From Roseiarcus sp963776665 (GTDB lineage Bacteria; Pseudomonadota; Alphaproteobacteria; Rhizobiales; Beijerinckiaceae): a stretch of 64,000 nucleotides of DNA. The position numbers were made by a program, and so were the translations under genes. This document shows positions 1 to 9,168 of this stretch, piece by piece. The notes under the pieces were generated by a model. That model worked only from the letters and a program-made list of their open reading frames with translations. It ran no database searches and was not told the origin of the DNA. The stretch lies in contig CAVZNQ010000038.1 of the NCBI GenBank assembly GCA_963776665.1, positions 186,001 to 250,000 of the forward strand. Reading direction: 5' to 3'. Position 1 is the stretch's first letter. Each line of letters opens with the position of its first letter.

Positions 1-1049
1 AGGGGCCGCTCGGTCCGCCTCCGACCGGCGACATCGAAGAGATCATCCGGCGCGTTCAGGAGGCGCTTGGCAAATTCACCCCGGGCGGGTCGGGAGGCGG
101 CGGAGGGAAGGGGCTCGGCGGCCGCACCGCGTTGTTCCTAGCGCTCGCCGCGCTCTTGCTCTGGTTCGCCTGGGGCACGTTTTATACCGTCCAGCCGAAC
201 GAAGTCGGAATCAATCTCGTGTTCGGCCGCTACACCGGCAAGACCGCCGCTGGCCTGAACACCAACTGGCCCTGGCCGATCGGCTCGGTGATCAAGGTCC
301 CGGTCTGGGATCAGCAGATCACCGAGGTTGGCTATCGCAGTCTCGGCGCCGGCGCCGATATCCCCGAAGAGAGCCAGATGCTGACCGGGGACAAGAACAT
401 CGTCGACGTTCATTTTCGGGTGAATTGGCAGATCGATCCCGCCAAGCCCGAAAACTATGTGTTCAACATCCACAACCCGCGCGAGACCGTCAAAGCGGTG
501 GCCGAGAGCATCATGCGCGAGGTCGTCGGCCTGAAGACCATCGACGGCATTCTGACCACCGACCGGGCGTCGGTCGAGGCCGATGTGCAAAAGCGGATGC
601 AGAGCCTGCTCGACGCGTATCGCGCGGGCGTTCTCGTCAAGCAGGTTCAGTTGCAGTCGGTCGACGCGCCGAGTCAGGTCCTTTCCGCATATCGCGATGT
701 GACCGCCGCGCAACAGGACCAGCAGCGCGCCGTCAACGAGGCTGAGACCTACGCCAACAAGGTCGTTCCCGAGGCCGAGGGCGGGGCCGCCCGCATCGTC
801 GCCGAGGCCAACGCCTATCGCGAGCAGACGATCCTCGAAGCCAAGGGCCAGACCTCTCGCTACAACCAGATCTACGACCAGTACAAGAAGGCCCCCGGCG
901 TGACCCGCGAGCGCATGTACCTCGAGACGATGGAGCACGTGCTGGGCCCGATGGACAAGACGATCGTCGATTCAAACTCCGCCAGCCCGCCGGTGCCCTA
1001 TATCGCGCTCGAACCGCTCCAATCCAAGTCGGGAGGAAGCGGCAAATGA
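1..1049 (+). CDS. hflK: FtsH protease modulator HflK (5' end outside window)
   Basis: SPFH/band 7 membrane protein that pairs with HflC to form the complex enclosing and modulating the FtsH protease. The reading frame is open from base 3, so the start codon and first residues lie upstream of the window; about 348 residues are visible. A Gly/Pro-rich cytoplasmic N-terminus precedes one membrane segment (near base 130-190), followed by the periplasmic band 7 domain and the Ala/Glu-rich coiled region typical of HflK. The stop codon overlaps the hflC start (ATGA), indicating translational coupling. Identification rests on family resemblance plus the adjacent hflC, DUF2065 and degP genes, a standard alphaproteobacterial order. 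Confidence 0.95.
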   Translation, partial: GPLGPPPTGDIEEIIRRVQEALGKFTPGGSGGGGGKGLGGRTALFLALAALLLWFAWGTFYTVQPNEVGINLVFGRYTGKTAAGLNTNWPWPIGSVIKVPVWDQQITEVGYRSLGAGADIPEESQMLTGDKNIVDVHFRVNWQIDPAKPENYVFNIHNPRETVKAVAESIMREVVGLKTIDGILTTDRASVEADVQKRMQSLLDAYRAGVLVKQVQLQSVDAPSQVLSAYRDVTAAQQDQQRAVNEAETYANKVVPEAEGGAARIVAEANAYREQTILEAKGQTSRYNQIYDQYKKAPGVTRERMYLETMEHVLGPMDKTIVDSNSASPPVPYIALEPLQSKSGGSGK

Positions 1050-1969
1050 GGGCGCCCCTGAACGGCGTCGTCCTGGCTGCGATCGCAGTCGTCGCCATCA
1101 TTGTCGCGTGGATGGCGACATTCGTCGTCGATCCCACCGAACAGGCGCTGATCCTGCGTTTCGGCCAACCGGTGCGCGACCTCATCGACGCGCCGGGCCT
1201 CTATTTCAAGTGGCCGTTCGTCGATACGGTGGTCTATATCGACAAGCGCATTCTCGCCCTCGACAACGAGCGCCAGGAAGTGCTGGTGTCCGACAATCAG
1301 CGCCTGGAGGTCGACGCCTTCGTGCGCTACAAGATCGATGATCCGCTGCTGTTCTATCAATCCGTCACCGACACCCGCGGCGCCGATGCGCAGCTTGGCG
1401 GCATGCTGAATTCAGCGCTGCGCCGTAGCTTATCGGGGGCCTCGATTACCGACATCGTCCGCGACAAGCGTGACGCGCTGATGGCCGACATCCGCGACCA
1501 GATGATCACTGGCGCGAAGCGCTTCGGCCTACAGGTCATCGACGTGCGCATCAAGCGCGCCGATCTGCCGGCGGAGAATTCGGAGGCGGTGTTCCGGCGC
1601 ATGCAGACCGAACGGCAGCAGCGCGCCGCCTCTTATCGCGCGCAGGGGTCGCAGCAGAGCCAGCAGATCAAGGCCGAAGCGGATCGCAAGGTCACCGTCA
1701 TCACCGCGCAGGCTCAGCAGCAGGCCGAGCAGATCCGCGGCGGGGGCGACGGCGAGCGCAACCGAATCTTCGCCGAGGCCTATGGCGCAGACCCGGAATT
1801 TTTCGCTTTCTACCGCTCGATGCAGGCCTATCAGGCCAGTTTCGCCAACGGACAGACACGGGCGCTCATCAGTCCGAAGTCGGACTTCTTTCGCTACTTC
1901 TCGACGCCGACGCCGGCCCCGGAGGCCGCGACGGCGCCTACGCCTGCGCCGCCGGCCAAGGCGGACTGA
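1046..1969 (+). CDS. hflC: FtsH protease modulator HflC
   Basis: Partner of HflK in the membrane complex that regulates FtsH-dependent proteolysis. The 307-residue protein has one N-terminal membrane segment (about residues 5-25), a band 7/SPFH domain, a Gln/Ala-rich helical stretch around residues 190-235, and a Pro/Ala-rich C-terminal tail. Its length is normal for the family. The ATG overlaps the hflK stop by four bases, and the next gene begins 1 bp after this stop, so the three genes are very probably one transcript. Confidence 0.95.
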   Translation: MRAPLNGVVLAAIAVVAIIVAWMATFVVDPTEQALILRFGQPVRDLIDAPGLYFKWPFVDTVVYIDKRILALDNERQEVLVSDNQRLEVDAFVRYKIDDPLLFYQSVTDTRGADAQLGGMLNSALRRSLSGASITDIVRDKRDALMADIRDQMITGAKRFGLQVIDVRIKRADLPAENSEAVFRRMQTERQQRAASYRAQGSQQSQQIKAEADRKVTVITAQAQQQAEQIRGGGDGERNRIFAEAYGADPEFFAFYRSMQAYQASFANGQTRALISPKSDFFRYFSTPTPAPEAATAPTPAPPAKAD

Positions 1970-1970
1970 A

Positions 1971-2162
1971 ATGCGCGATTTCAGCGCCGCCATCGGGCTG
2001 GTGTTGGCGATCGAAGGGCTGCTGATGGCCGGTTTCACCAATTCGATGCGAGCGCGCATGGCGATCGCTGCCCGCGAGGATCCGGCGAAACTGCGCGGGA
2101 TGGGTCTTGGCGCCGCGTTTCTTGGCGTGGCGATCGTGTGGGCGTCCCGCTCGCTTCTCTAA
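1971..2162 (+). CDS. DUF2065 family small inner-membrane protein
   Basis: A 63-residue protein with two predicted membrane helices: residues about 5-22 and 45-60, separated by a short Arg-rich loop. Small DUF2065 proteins commonly follow hflC in proteobacteria; their function is unknown. The chosen ATG lies 1 bp after the hflC stop. The same frame is open farther upstream inside hflC, but starting there would only add antisense-like, Arg-rich sequence, so the short version is preferred. It probably belongs to the hflKC operon and may be an accessory to that membrane complex (inference). Confidence 0.85.
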   Translation: MRDFSAAIGLVLAIEGLLMAGFTNSMRARMAIAAREDPAKLRGMGLGAAFLGVAIVWASRSLL

Positions 2163-2220
2163 CCGCTTTTCCGGCGAAGCAACGTCCGCCGGTCCGATGA
2201 ACGAATGTGAGGAGAAACTC

Positions 2221-3723
2221 ATGCTGTACGACGCGCTGCGAGATTCCTCGACGCCTCGCCGCATTGCCCGGCCGGCGCTCGCGCTTGCGCTCGCTTCGAC
2301 GCTCCTTGGCGCTCCCCTAGCGCTGGTCCCGGCCAGTCCCGCTTTCGCCCAGGCGCGGCCGACCAATCTCGCCGATCTTGTCGATACGGTCGCCGAAGCA
2401 GTCGTGAATATCTCGGCCACCCAGACGGTCGACGACAAGGACAGCAGCGCTGCTCCGGATTTGCCCAAGGGCACGCCATTCGATGAGATGTTCGAGGAGT
2501 TCTTCAAGAATCACGGCATCAATCCGCAACCGCGCGCGCGCAGGGCTCAGTCCCTGGGTTCCGGCTTCGTCATCGATCCGAGCGGCGTCGTCATCACCAA
2601 CAATCACGTGATCGGGGACGCCAACGACATCGTCGTCATCTTCACCGACGGCCGCAAACTCAAGGCCACTGTCGTCGGCAAGGACGCCAAGGTGGACGTC
2701 GCGGTGTTGAAGGTGGAGAGCGACAAGCCGCTGAAGACGGTCACCTTCGGCGACAGCGACAAGATGCGCGTCGGCGAGGGCGTCATGGCGGTCGGCAATC
2801 CGTTCGGCCTCGGCGAGACGGTGACGGCCGGCATCATTTCCGCCCGCAACCGCAACATCGACAGCGGCCCCTACGACGACTTTCTGCAGACGGACGCCTC
2901 GATCAACAAGGGCAATTCGGGCGGACCGCTGTTCAATCTGCAGGGCGAGGTGATCGGCATCAACACCGCCATCCTTTCGCCTTCCGGGGGTTCGATCGGT
3001 ATCGGTTTCGCGACCCCGTCGGCGACCGTGGTTCCGGTGATCGCGCAGCTGCGCGAATTCCATGAGACCCGCCGCGGCTGGCTCGGGGTTCGCATTCAGC
3101 CGGTCGACGACACCATCGCCGACAGCCTGAACCTGGGCTCGGCGCGCGGAGCTCTCATCGCGGGCATCGACGCAAAGGGCCCGGCGAAGCCCGCCGGGCT
3201 AATGGCGGGCGACGTGATCATCAAGTTCGACGGCAAGGAGGTCAAGGAATTGCGCGACCTTCCGCGTCTGGTGGCGTCGATGCCGGTCGGCAGGGAGGTC
3301 GAGGTCGTGGTGGTCCGCAACGGCAAGGAACTGACCAAGACGGTCACGCTCGGGCGGCTCGAGGATGGAGAAAAGAAGACCGCGCTCGCCACCGAGGACA
3401 ACGGCGCGCTGCAGCCTGACGCTGTCGCCAAGGCGCTTGGAATGGAATTCTCGGCCCTGAGCGCCGAGGCGCGCAAGACTTTCAAGATCAAGGATGGGCT
3501 CAAGGGCGTGGTCGTGACCTCGGTCGATCCCGGGTCCGCGGCCGCGGAGAGGGGCTTGCGGGCGGGCGACGTCATCGAGGAGGTCAATCATCAGGCGGTC
3601 GAACACCCGGGCGATGTCGCAAGGGCGATCGACAGCGCGAAGACGGATTCGAAGAAGCCGGCGCTGCTGCTGGTGTCGAACGGCGAGGGCGAGGTGCGCT
3701 TCGTCGCCGTCCCGGTCAACTGA
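2221..3723 (+). CDS. degP: Periplasmic serine endoprotease DegP/Do (first copy)
   Basis: A 500-residue HtrA-family periplasmic protease/chaperone. The N-terminal signal peptide ends near residue 43 (AFA|QA). The trypsin-like domain shows the full catalytic triad: His129 in TNNHV, Asp159 in KVDVAV and Ser233 in GNSGGP. Two PDZ domains follow (about 290-380 and 410-500). The start is the ATG preceded by GAGGAG at good spacing; an in-frame upstream ATG at 2197 would give an unlikely signal peptide. Position after hflKC-DUF2065 is conserved in rhizobia. A second, distinct degP lies at 40.8-42.3 kb. Confidence 0.95.
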   Translation: MLYDALRDSSTPRRIARPALALALASTLLGAPLALVPASPAFAQARPTNLADLVDTVAEAVVNISATQTVDDKDSSAAPDLPKGTPFDEMFEEFFKNHGINPQPRARRAQSLGSGFVIDPSGVVITNNHVIGDANDIVVIFTDGRKLKATVVGKDAKVDVAVLKVESDKPLKTVTFGDSDKMRVGEGVMAVGNPFGLGETVTAGIISARNRNIDSGPYDDFLQTDASINKGNSGGPLFNLQGEVIGINTAILSPSGGSIGIGFATPSATVVPVIAQLREFHETRRGWLGVRIQPVDDTIADSLNLGSARGALIAGIDAKGPAKPAGLMAGDVIIKFDGKEVKELRDLPRLVASMPVGREVEVVVVRNGKELTKTVTLGRLEDGEKKTALATEDNGALQPDAVAKALGMEFSALSAEARKTFKIKDGLKGVVVTSVDPGSAAAERGLRAGDVIEEVNHQAVEHPGDVARAIDSAKTDSKKPALLLVSNGEGEVRFVAVPVN

Positions 3724-3740
3724 ACACAAGGAGCGGCGCG

Positions 3741-4934
3741 ATGGCCGACGGATCCGCAATCGCGGACAATGCGCTTGCGGTGGCGCGGGATGTCCTCAAG
3801 CGCGCGCCGCTGATCGACGGGCACAATGATCTCCCCTGGGTGATCCGGGTCGACCGCGAGGCGCGAGGCGACGTCATCGCCTACGATCTGACCCGCGTCC
3901 ATGAGCGCGCCGACACCGACATTCCGCGTCTGCGCGATGGGCTCGTCGGGGCCCAGTTCTGGGCCGCCTTCCAGCCGACCAACGCGGCCCATCCCGCGCG
4001 CACCACGCTCGAGCAGATCGACCTCATTCGCCGCATCGAGGAGGCTCATCCCGACGTGTTCCTGCCGGCGCGGCAGGCGGCGGACTATGCGAGAGCGAAA
4101 TCGGAGGGCAAGATCGCCTCCTTCATCGCGGTAGAGGGCGGCGTGGGGCTCGAGAATTCGCTGAGCCCGCTGCGCATCTGGCGCGCCGCCGGCGTGCGGC
4201 TGATGACGCTATGCCACAACGAAAGCCTGGACTGGGTGGATTCCGCAACCGACGCGCCGCGCAACGGCGGCCTCAACGCGTTCGGGCGGGCGGTCGTTGG
4301 CGAACTCAACCGCCTCGGCATCGTGATCGACCTAGCCCACACGTCGCACGAGGCAATGCGCCGGGTGCTCGATGCGACCGAAGCGCCGGTGGCTTTGTCG
4401 CATTCCAACGCCTATTCGCTCTGCGATCATCCCCGCAATACGCCGGACGACGTTCTCAAGCGGCTCAAGGCCAATGGCGGCCTTGTGATGGCGACTTTCG
4501 TGCCCGGCTTCGTCTCGCAGCCGCTGCGCGACTGGCTGCGCCGTTCGCGCGATTCTTACGGCAAGGCGCCGCTGGCGGCCGACCCCAAGGCGCAGCTTGC
4601 CGAACTCGAGGTCAAGCAAGGTCCAGCGCCGAAGGCGAGCCTCGAGCAGGTCGCGGACCACATCGTGCGGCTGGTCGAGACCGCCGGGCTCGACCATGTC
4701 GGAGTCGGATCGGACTATTTCGGCGGCGCTTCGCCGGTCGGGCTCGAGGACGTCAGCCGCTTTCCGCACCTGTTCGCCGAACTGGTGCGGCGCGGCTTCT
4801 CCACGCGAGACCTCGAGAAAATGTCGTCGCGAAACATGCTGCGGGTGCTGCGGCGGGTCGAGACCGTAGGCAAGTCGCTGCGTCAGACCCGGCCGCCGGC
4901 GATCGGACGGCTGGAGGACTATAGGGATCCCTGA
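3741..4934 (+). CDS. Zn-dependent dipeptidase, M19 (renal dipeptidase) family
   Basis: A 397-residue metallopeptidase of the amidohydrolase fold that hydrolyses dipeptides, possibly including D-amino-acid dipeptides. Metal-binding features are all visible: the HxD pair His28/Asp30 (DGHNDLPW), Glu132 (AVEGG), His200 (DLAHTS) and His221 (LSHSN), plus the late GSDYFGG motif. There is no signal peptide, so it is probably cytoplasmic. It begins 17 bp after degP with an AAGGAG ribosome site, and probably shares that transcript. The ArsR gene starts 7 bp after its stop. Substrate cannot be told from sequence. Confidence 0.9.
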   Translation: MADGSAIADNALAVARDVLKRAPLIDGHNDLPWVIRVDREARGDVIAYDLTRVHERADTDIPRLRDGLVGAQFWAAFQPTNAAHPARTTLEQIDLIRRIEEAHPDVFLPARQAADYARAKSEGKIASFIAVEGGVGLENSLSPLRIWRAAGVRLMTLCHNESLDWVDSATDAPRNGGLNAFGRAVVGELNRLGIVIDLAHTSHEAMRRVLDATEAPVALSHSNAYSLCDHPRNTPDDVLKRLKANGGLVMATFVPGFVSQPLRDWLRRSRDSYGKAPLAADPKAQLAELEVKQGPAPKASLEQVADHIVRLVETAGLDHVGVGSDYFGGASPVGLEDVSRFPHLFAELVRRGFSTRDLEKMSSRNMLRVLRRVETVGKSLRQTRPPAIGRLEDYRDP

Positions 4935-4941
4935 GGCCGCC

Positions 4942-5286
4942 ATGGCGTTCGTCCACGTTAATCAGCCTCAGCCGAACGTGGACGTCCGTCGCATGGCGAC
5001 GCGGGCGCACGAGGCGAGCGAATTCTTGAAGGCGCTGGCGCACGAGTCGCGGCTGATGATCCTCTGCGATCTCCTGCAGGGCGAAAAGTCGGTCGGCGAA
5101 CTCGAGGCGCTGCTCGCACGGCGCCAGTCGTCAGTGTCGCAGCAATTGGCGCGTTTGCGGCTCGAGGGTCTTGTGGCGGCGCGCCGCGACGGCAAGACGA
5201 TCTACTACAGCATCGCCAGCGACAAGGCGCGATCGATCATCGGCGCGCTGTACGATTCGTTCTGCAACCCGGGCGGCGGCGCGTAA
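4942..5286 (+). CDS. ArsR-family regulator resembling persulfide sensors BigR/SqrR
   Basis: A 114-residue winged-helix repressor. It lacks the CxC metal sites of ArsR/SmtB metal sensors but has exactly two cysteines, Cys42 (in MILCDL) and Cys108 (in DSFCNP). These match the numbering and placement of the redox cysteine pair of BigR (Cys42/Cys108) and SqrR (Cys41/Cys107), which form a di- or polysulfide bridge when exposed to reactive sulfur. The recognition helix is around residues 62-76. It follows the dipeptidase by 7 bp. The usual targets (sulfide:quinone oxidoreductase, ETHE1-type dioxygenase) are not in this window, so its regulon is unknown. Confidence 0.82.
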   Translation: MAFVHVNQPQPNVDVRRMATRAHEASEFLKALAHESRLMILCDLLQGEKSVGELEALLARRQSSVSQQLARLRLEGLVAARRDGKTIYYSIASDKARSIIGALYDSFCNPGGGA

Positions 5287-5295
5287 CTCGTGCGC

Positions 5296-6678
5296 TCAGT
5301 CCGCCCGCCGCAAGCCGCTTGCGCATGCGCCGGCCAGCGTGAGGGCGGCGGCGCCCCAAAGCGCAATCGACGTCGCATGCTGGGGCGCGCGTCCAAACGC
5401 AACCGCCACGAGCGCCGTGCCGAGGGACTGGCCGATCAGCCGTCCCGTCGATTGCAGGCCGGCCGCCCCGCCGCTGCGCTCGCGCGGCGCGCTGCCGATG
5501 ATGAGCCGGTTGTTGGGCGACTGGAAGAAACCGAAGCCGAGGCCGCAGACGGCGAGCCGCCAGACGAGCGAGCCCGGGTCTCCATCGCCGACATGAAGCG
5601 CGACCAGCGCAAGGCCAGCCCCCATCACCAATAGCCCGATGCTGCCGAGGATGCCGGGGATGAAACGATCGGCGAGGCGGCCGGCGATCGGCGCGATGAG
5701 GGCTGTTCCGACCGGCCATGGCGTCAGGAGGAGGCCGGTTGCGGCGGCGGAGCGGCCAAGCGCGTCCTGGAAATAGAACGGCAGCGCCACCATGGCCACG
5801 CTCTGCGCTCCGAACGCGGTGATCGAGGTCGCCAGCGACAGCGCAAACACCGGCCGGCGCAGAAGGTCGACCGGCAGCAGCGGCGCGGGGAGCTTGAGCT
5901 GCCGCTTGACCAGGACCACGCCGATCGCCGCGCCCAGGCCGATCTCGACCAGCGCCAGCGTTTGGGCTCCGCCCTGGCCGATCCGATTGACCCCGGCGAT
6001 GAAGAGGCCGAATGCGAGCGCATTGAGAACGACGCTGATCAGATCGAGGCGGCCGGCGGCGCGCGGCGTGGCGGGAAGGGTCCGCGCCGCCATCGCCAGC
6101 GCCAGCGCGCCGATCGGGACATTGACAAGAAACAGCCAATGCCACGAGGCGACCGAAAGGATCGCCGCAGCCACGCTCGGGCTTGCGGCGCTGGCCACGG
6201 CGACCACCACCGCCATGTTGCCGACCCCCTGGCCGAGCCGCGAGTGCGGATAGATGAACCGGATGAGCGCGATGTTGACGCTCATGATCCCGGCCGCGCC
6301 GAGCCCCTGGATCAGCCGCGCGAAGGTCAGCACGGCGAATGTCGGCGCGAGCGCGCAGGCGAGGGAGGCGGCGGTGAAGACGGCGAGCCCCCACCAATAG
6401 ACGCGCCGATAGCCGAGGATGTCGCCGAGCGCCGCGAGCGGCAACAGCGAGACGGTGACGGCGAGCTGGAAGGCGTTGACGATCCAGATAGCGCTCTCGG
6501 GCGCGACGGCGAACTGTCGCGCCATCGTCGGCAGCGCAATCGTTACGATGTTGCCGTCGAGCACCGCCATGGTGAGCGCCATGGCCAGGGTCGAGAACGC
6601 CAGCAGGCGCTGCGGATTGTCGAGGCCGTCGTGGGCTTGGCCGGCCGCTGGGGCGGATATCGGCTCGGGGCGGTTCAA
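5296..6678 (-). CDS. MFS drug-export transporter, DHA2 (14-helix) family
   Basis: A 460-residue inner-membrane proton antiporter of the EmrB/QacA type. About 14 hydrophobic helices are visible. Motif A occurs after helix 2 (GDILGYRR), the DHA2-type motif D1 in helix 1 (LDGNIVTIALP), and a motif C-like segment in helix 5. It is convergent with the ArsR gene, with only 9 bp between the stops. Substrate is unknown; homologues export lipophilic drugs, dyes or metabolites. The 37 bp to rimO suggest rimO and this gene may be co-transcribed. Confidence 0.9.
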   Translation of the reverse strand: MNRPEPISAPAAGQAHDGLDNPQRLLAFSTLAMALTMAVLDGNIVTIALPTMARQFAVAPESAIWIVNAFQLAVTVSLLPLAALGDILGYRRVYWWGLAVFTAASLACALAPTFAVLTFARLIQGLGAAGIMSVNIALIRFIYPHSRLGQGVGNMAVVVAVASAASPSVAAAILSVASWHWLFLVNVPIGALALAMAARTLPATPRAAGRLDLISVVLNALAFGLFIAGVNRIGQGGAQTLALVEIGLGAAIGVVLVKRQLKLPAPLLPVDLLRRPVFALSLATSITAFGAQSVAMVALPFYFQDALGRSAAATGLLLTPWPVGTALIAPIAGRLADRFIPGILGSIGLLVMGAGLALVALHVGDGDPGSLVWRLAVCGLGFGFFQSPNNRLIIGSAPRERSGGAAGLQSTGRLIGQSLGTALVAVAFGRAPQHATSIALWGAAALTLAGACASGLRRAD

Positions 6679-6715
6679 AGCGGGGAGGCCTCGCTGCGCC
6701 TCACGAGCCCCGCCA

Positions 6716-8098
6716 TCATGCCGCCGTCCCCCACAAGTCGTAGGCGTCGGAGCGGTCGATCCTGACTGTCACGATGTCGCCGGGGCGCAGCGGCCGGCGG
6801 GTCGCGATGTGGACGGCGCCGTCGATCTGCGGCGCGTCGCCCTTGCTGCGGCCCTTAGCCTCAGTCGCGCCGCCTTCATCGACGATGACTTCGAGGCGCT
6901 TGCCGATCTTGGCGGCGAGCTTCTTCACGCTGATCGCTTGGGCGCGCTGCATGAAGCGTTTGTGCCGGCTCGCCTTTATCGCATCGGGCACGGGCTCGAG
7001 ACCGAGATCGTTGGCGACTGCGCCCTTGACCGGCTCGTAGGGGAAAGCGCCGACGCGGTCGAGCTTCGCCTCGTCGAGCCAGTCGAGCAGGAAGGCGAAG
7101 TCCTCCTCTGTCTCGCCGGGAAAGCCGACGATGAAAGTCGAGCGGATCACGAGATCAGGGCAGATAGCCCGCCAGGCGCGGATGCGCTCGAGCGTCTTCT
7201 CTTGGCTCGCCGGCCGGCGCATCGCCTTCAGGACCTTCGGCGAAGCGTGCTGGAACGGCACGTCGATATAGGGCAGCACGTTGCCCCCGTTCATGAGCGC
7301 GATCGCGGCGTCGACATGCGGATAGGGGTAGACATATTGCAGCCTGACCCAGGCGCCGAGCGTTCCGAGTTCGCGCGTGATGTCGAGAAAGCGCGCCGGC
7401 GTCTCGCGCCCGCGCCATTCGCTCGCGGCGTATTTGAGGTCGCGGCCATAGGCGCTCGTGTCCTGAGCGATGACGATGAGTTCTTTCACCCCCGCTTTGA
7501 CCAGCCGCTCGGCCTCGCGCAGCACGTCGCCCGCCTGCCGCGAGACGAGGTTCCCGCGCAAGGATGGGATGATGCAGAAGCTGCAGCGGTTGTCGCAGCC
7601 TTCGGCGATCTTTAGATAGGCGTAGTGGCGCGGCGTGAGCCGCACGCCTTCGCCCGGAATGAGGTCGACGAACTTGTCGCGCGGCGCGGGCGCGGCTTCG
7701 CGTACCGCCGCCATCACGCTTTCGAACGCTTGCGGTCCGGTGATCGCCGAGACATTGGGGAACGCTTCGCGGATCGCCTCGGGCTTCGCCCCCATGCAGC
7801 CGGTCACGATCACGCGGCCGTTCTCGTTCATGGCCTGCCCGATCGCGGCGAGCGATTCGGCCTTGGCGCTGTCGAGGAAGCCGCAGGTGTTGACGATCAC
7901 CGCGTCGGCGCCGGCGTGCGTGCGCGCAAGCTCGTAGCCTTCGGCGCGCAGGCGGGTGAGGATCCGCTCGCTGTCGACGAGCGCCTTCGGGCAGCCGAGC
8001 GAGACGAAGGAGATGCGCGGCGCGGGACGGGCCCCGGGGTTGGCGATATCGGTCACCGGCGTCGATTGCCACGGCGGCGCGGCGGCGGCAAGGCTCAC
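6716..8098 (-). CDS. rimO: Ribosomal protein S12 methylthiotransferase RimO
   Basis: Radical-SAM enzyme that methylthiolates a conserved aspartate of ribosomal protein S12. The order of domains is canonical: UPF0004 domain with three cluster cysteines (SLGCPK, NTCGFLD, GCMGA), radical-SAM domain with CDNRCSFC, and a C-terminal TRAM RNA-binding domain. The 460 residues fit RimO rather than MiaB, as does the SLGCPKALVDSE motif. The start is uncertain: the given GTG has no clear ribosome site, and an in-frame GTG 14 codons later is equally possible. Confidence 0.93.
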   Translation of the reverse strand: MSLAAAAPPWQSTPVTDIANPGARPAPRISFVSLGCPKALVDSERILTRLRAEGYELARTHAGADAVIVNTCGFLDSAKAESLAAIGQAMNENGRVIVTGCMGAKPEAIREAFPNVSAITGPQAFESVMAAVREAAPAPRDKFVDLIPGEGVRLTPRHYAYLKIAEGCDNRCSFCIIPSLRGNLVSRQAGDVLREAERLVKAGVKELIVIAQDTSAYGRDLKYAASEWRGRETPARFLDITRELGTLGAWVRLQYVYPYPHVDAAIALMNGGNVLPYIDVPFQHASPKVLKAMRRPASQEKTLERIRAWRAICPDLVIRSTFIVGFPGETEEDFAFLLDWLDEAKLDRVGAFPYEPVKGAVANDLGLEPVPDAIKASRHKRFMQRAQAISVKKLAAKIGKRLEVIVDEGGATEAKGRSKGDAPQIDGAVHIATRRPLRPGDIVTVRIDRSDAYDLWGTAA

Positions 8099-8099
8099 T

Positions 8100-8195
8100 T
8101 GTCATTCCCGGCGGACCGAAGGTCTGACCGGGAATCCAGTTCCGGGCGCTGATCTGGATTCCCGATCGCCCGCTTCGCGGCCGTCGGGAATGACA
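8100..8195. repeat. Intergenic inverted repeat (palindromic dispersed-repeat type)
   Basis: The 96-bp gap between rimO and the next minus-strand gene is almost entirely an imperfect palindrome. TGTCATTCCCG at its left end is the complement of CGGGAATGACA at its right end, and inner arms GGGAATCCAG and CTGGATTCCC also pair. Each half also has a small internal hairpin. Elements with GTCATTCCCGG...CGGGAATGAC ends are widely dispersed between genes in Hyphomicrobiales. The folded RNA could act as a processing or termination site between the two genes. The element's left end reaches within 1-2 bp of the assigned rimO start. Confidence 0.75.
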
Positions 8196-8200
8196 CGGGG

Positions 8201-9162
8201 CTACAAATCCAATTCCGGCCCCAGCGGCACGATGCCGGTCGGGTTGATGCGCAAATGGCTCGCGTAATAGTGGTGTTTGATGTGGAAGAAGTCGGTCGTC
8301 TCGGCGACGCCCGGCCAGTGGTAAAGCTCCTTGAGATAGCGGCTCAACGCCGGATAGTCCCTGATCTCGCGCAAATTGCACTTGAAGTGGCCGAAATAGA
8401 CCGGATCGAAGCGGATGAGCGTGGTGAACAGGCGCCAGTCCGCTTCCGTCACCCGCTCGCCGCACAGAAATCGCTGGCCCGCGAGCCGCGCTCTCGAGAC
8501 ATGTCGAGCGTCTCGAACAGCGCCCGGAACGCTTCCTCATAGGCCCCCTGCGTGGTTGCGAAGCCGGCCCGATAGACGCCGTTGTTGACGGTCGCGTAGA
8601 TGCGGGCGTTGAGCGCGTCGATCTCGCTCCTGAGTTCGCTCGGATAATAGTCGCCCTCCGCCGCGCCGACCCCATCGAAGGCGTGATTGAACATCCGGAT
8701 GATCTCGGACGATTCGTTGTTGACGATCGTGCCCGTCTTCTTGTCCCACAGCACCGGCACGGTGACGCGGCCGCTATAGTCAGGCCGGGCCTTGAGATAG
8801 AATTCGCTCACAACCTGGGCGCCGAAGACCGGATCGGGAATCACGCCCCGGCCCGCCTCGAAGGTCCAGCCGCGGGCGCCGAGCAGCCAGTGGACGACCG
8901 AGAGCGAGATCATCCCTTCGAGCCCTTTGAGCTTGCGGAAGATCAAGGTGCGATGCGCCCACGGGCAGGCGAGCGAGACGATGAGATGATAGCGGCCGGG
9001 TTCGGCCTTGAAGCCGCCGACTCCGCTCGGCCCCGCTTCGCCGCTCGCTGTCACCCAGTTGCGGAAAGGCGCGTCGGGCCGGACGAAGTGGCCGGTCCGG
9101 TCGTGCGGAAAGTCGCCCTCCGCACGCCATGATCCCTTCATGAATTCGCCCATATCGACCAC
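8201..9162 (-). CDS. Glutathionyl-hydroquinone reductase (Xi-class GST), frameshifted
   Basis: Homologue of YqjG-type glutathione transferases that reduce glutathionyl-hydroquinones. The N-terminal thioredoxin-like domain contains the family's CPWAHR motif (Cys about residue 66). The all-helical C-terminal domain includes TEADWRLF and the family's end segment, ending LGPELDL. The frame breaks near 8490-8500: residues through ALFETLDM are in one frame and LAGQRFLCGER onward in another, equivalent to one missing base. Both halves look well conserved, so a consensus error is more likely than decay. GTG 9162 or ATG 9153 could start it. It follows the SDR gene by 6 bp. Confidence 0.85.
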
Positions 9163-9168
9163 CCGCTC

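Noticed and set aside
138..938. Minus-strand open frame opposite hflK
   Set aside because: His/Leu/Asp-rich mirror frame of a clear hflK; no start site or motif.
1782..1970. Upstream extension of the DUF2065 frame inside hflC
   Set aside because: Arg/Pro-rich sequence not found in small DUF2065 proteins; the ATG at 1971 is well placed.
5287..5295. Terminator between the convergent arsR and MFS genes
   Set aside because: Only 9 bp lie between the stops and no stem with a T run is visible.
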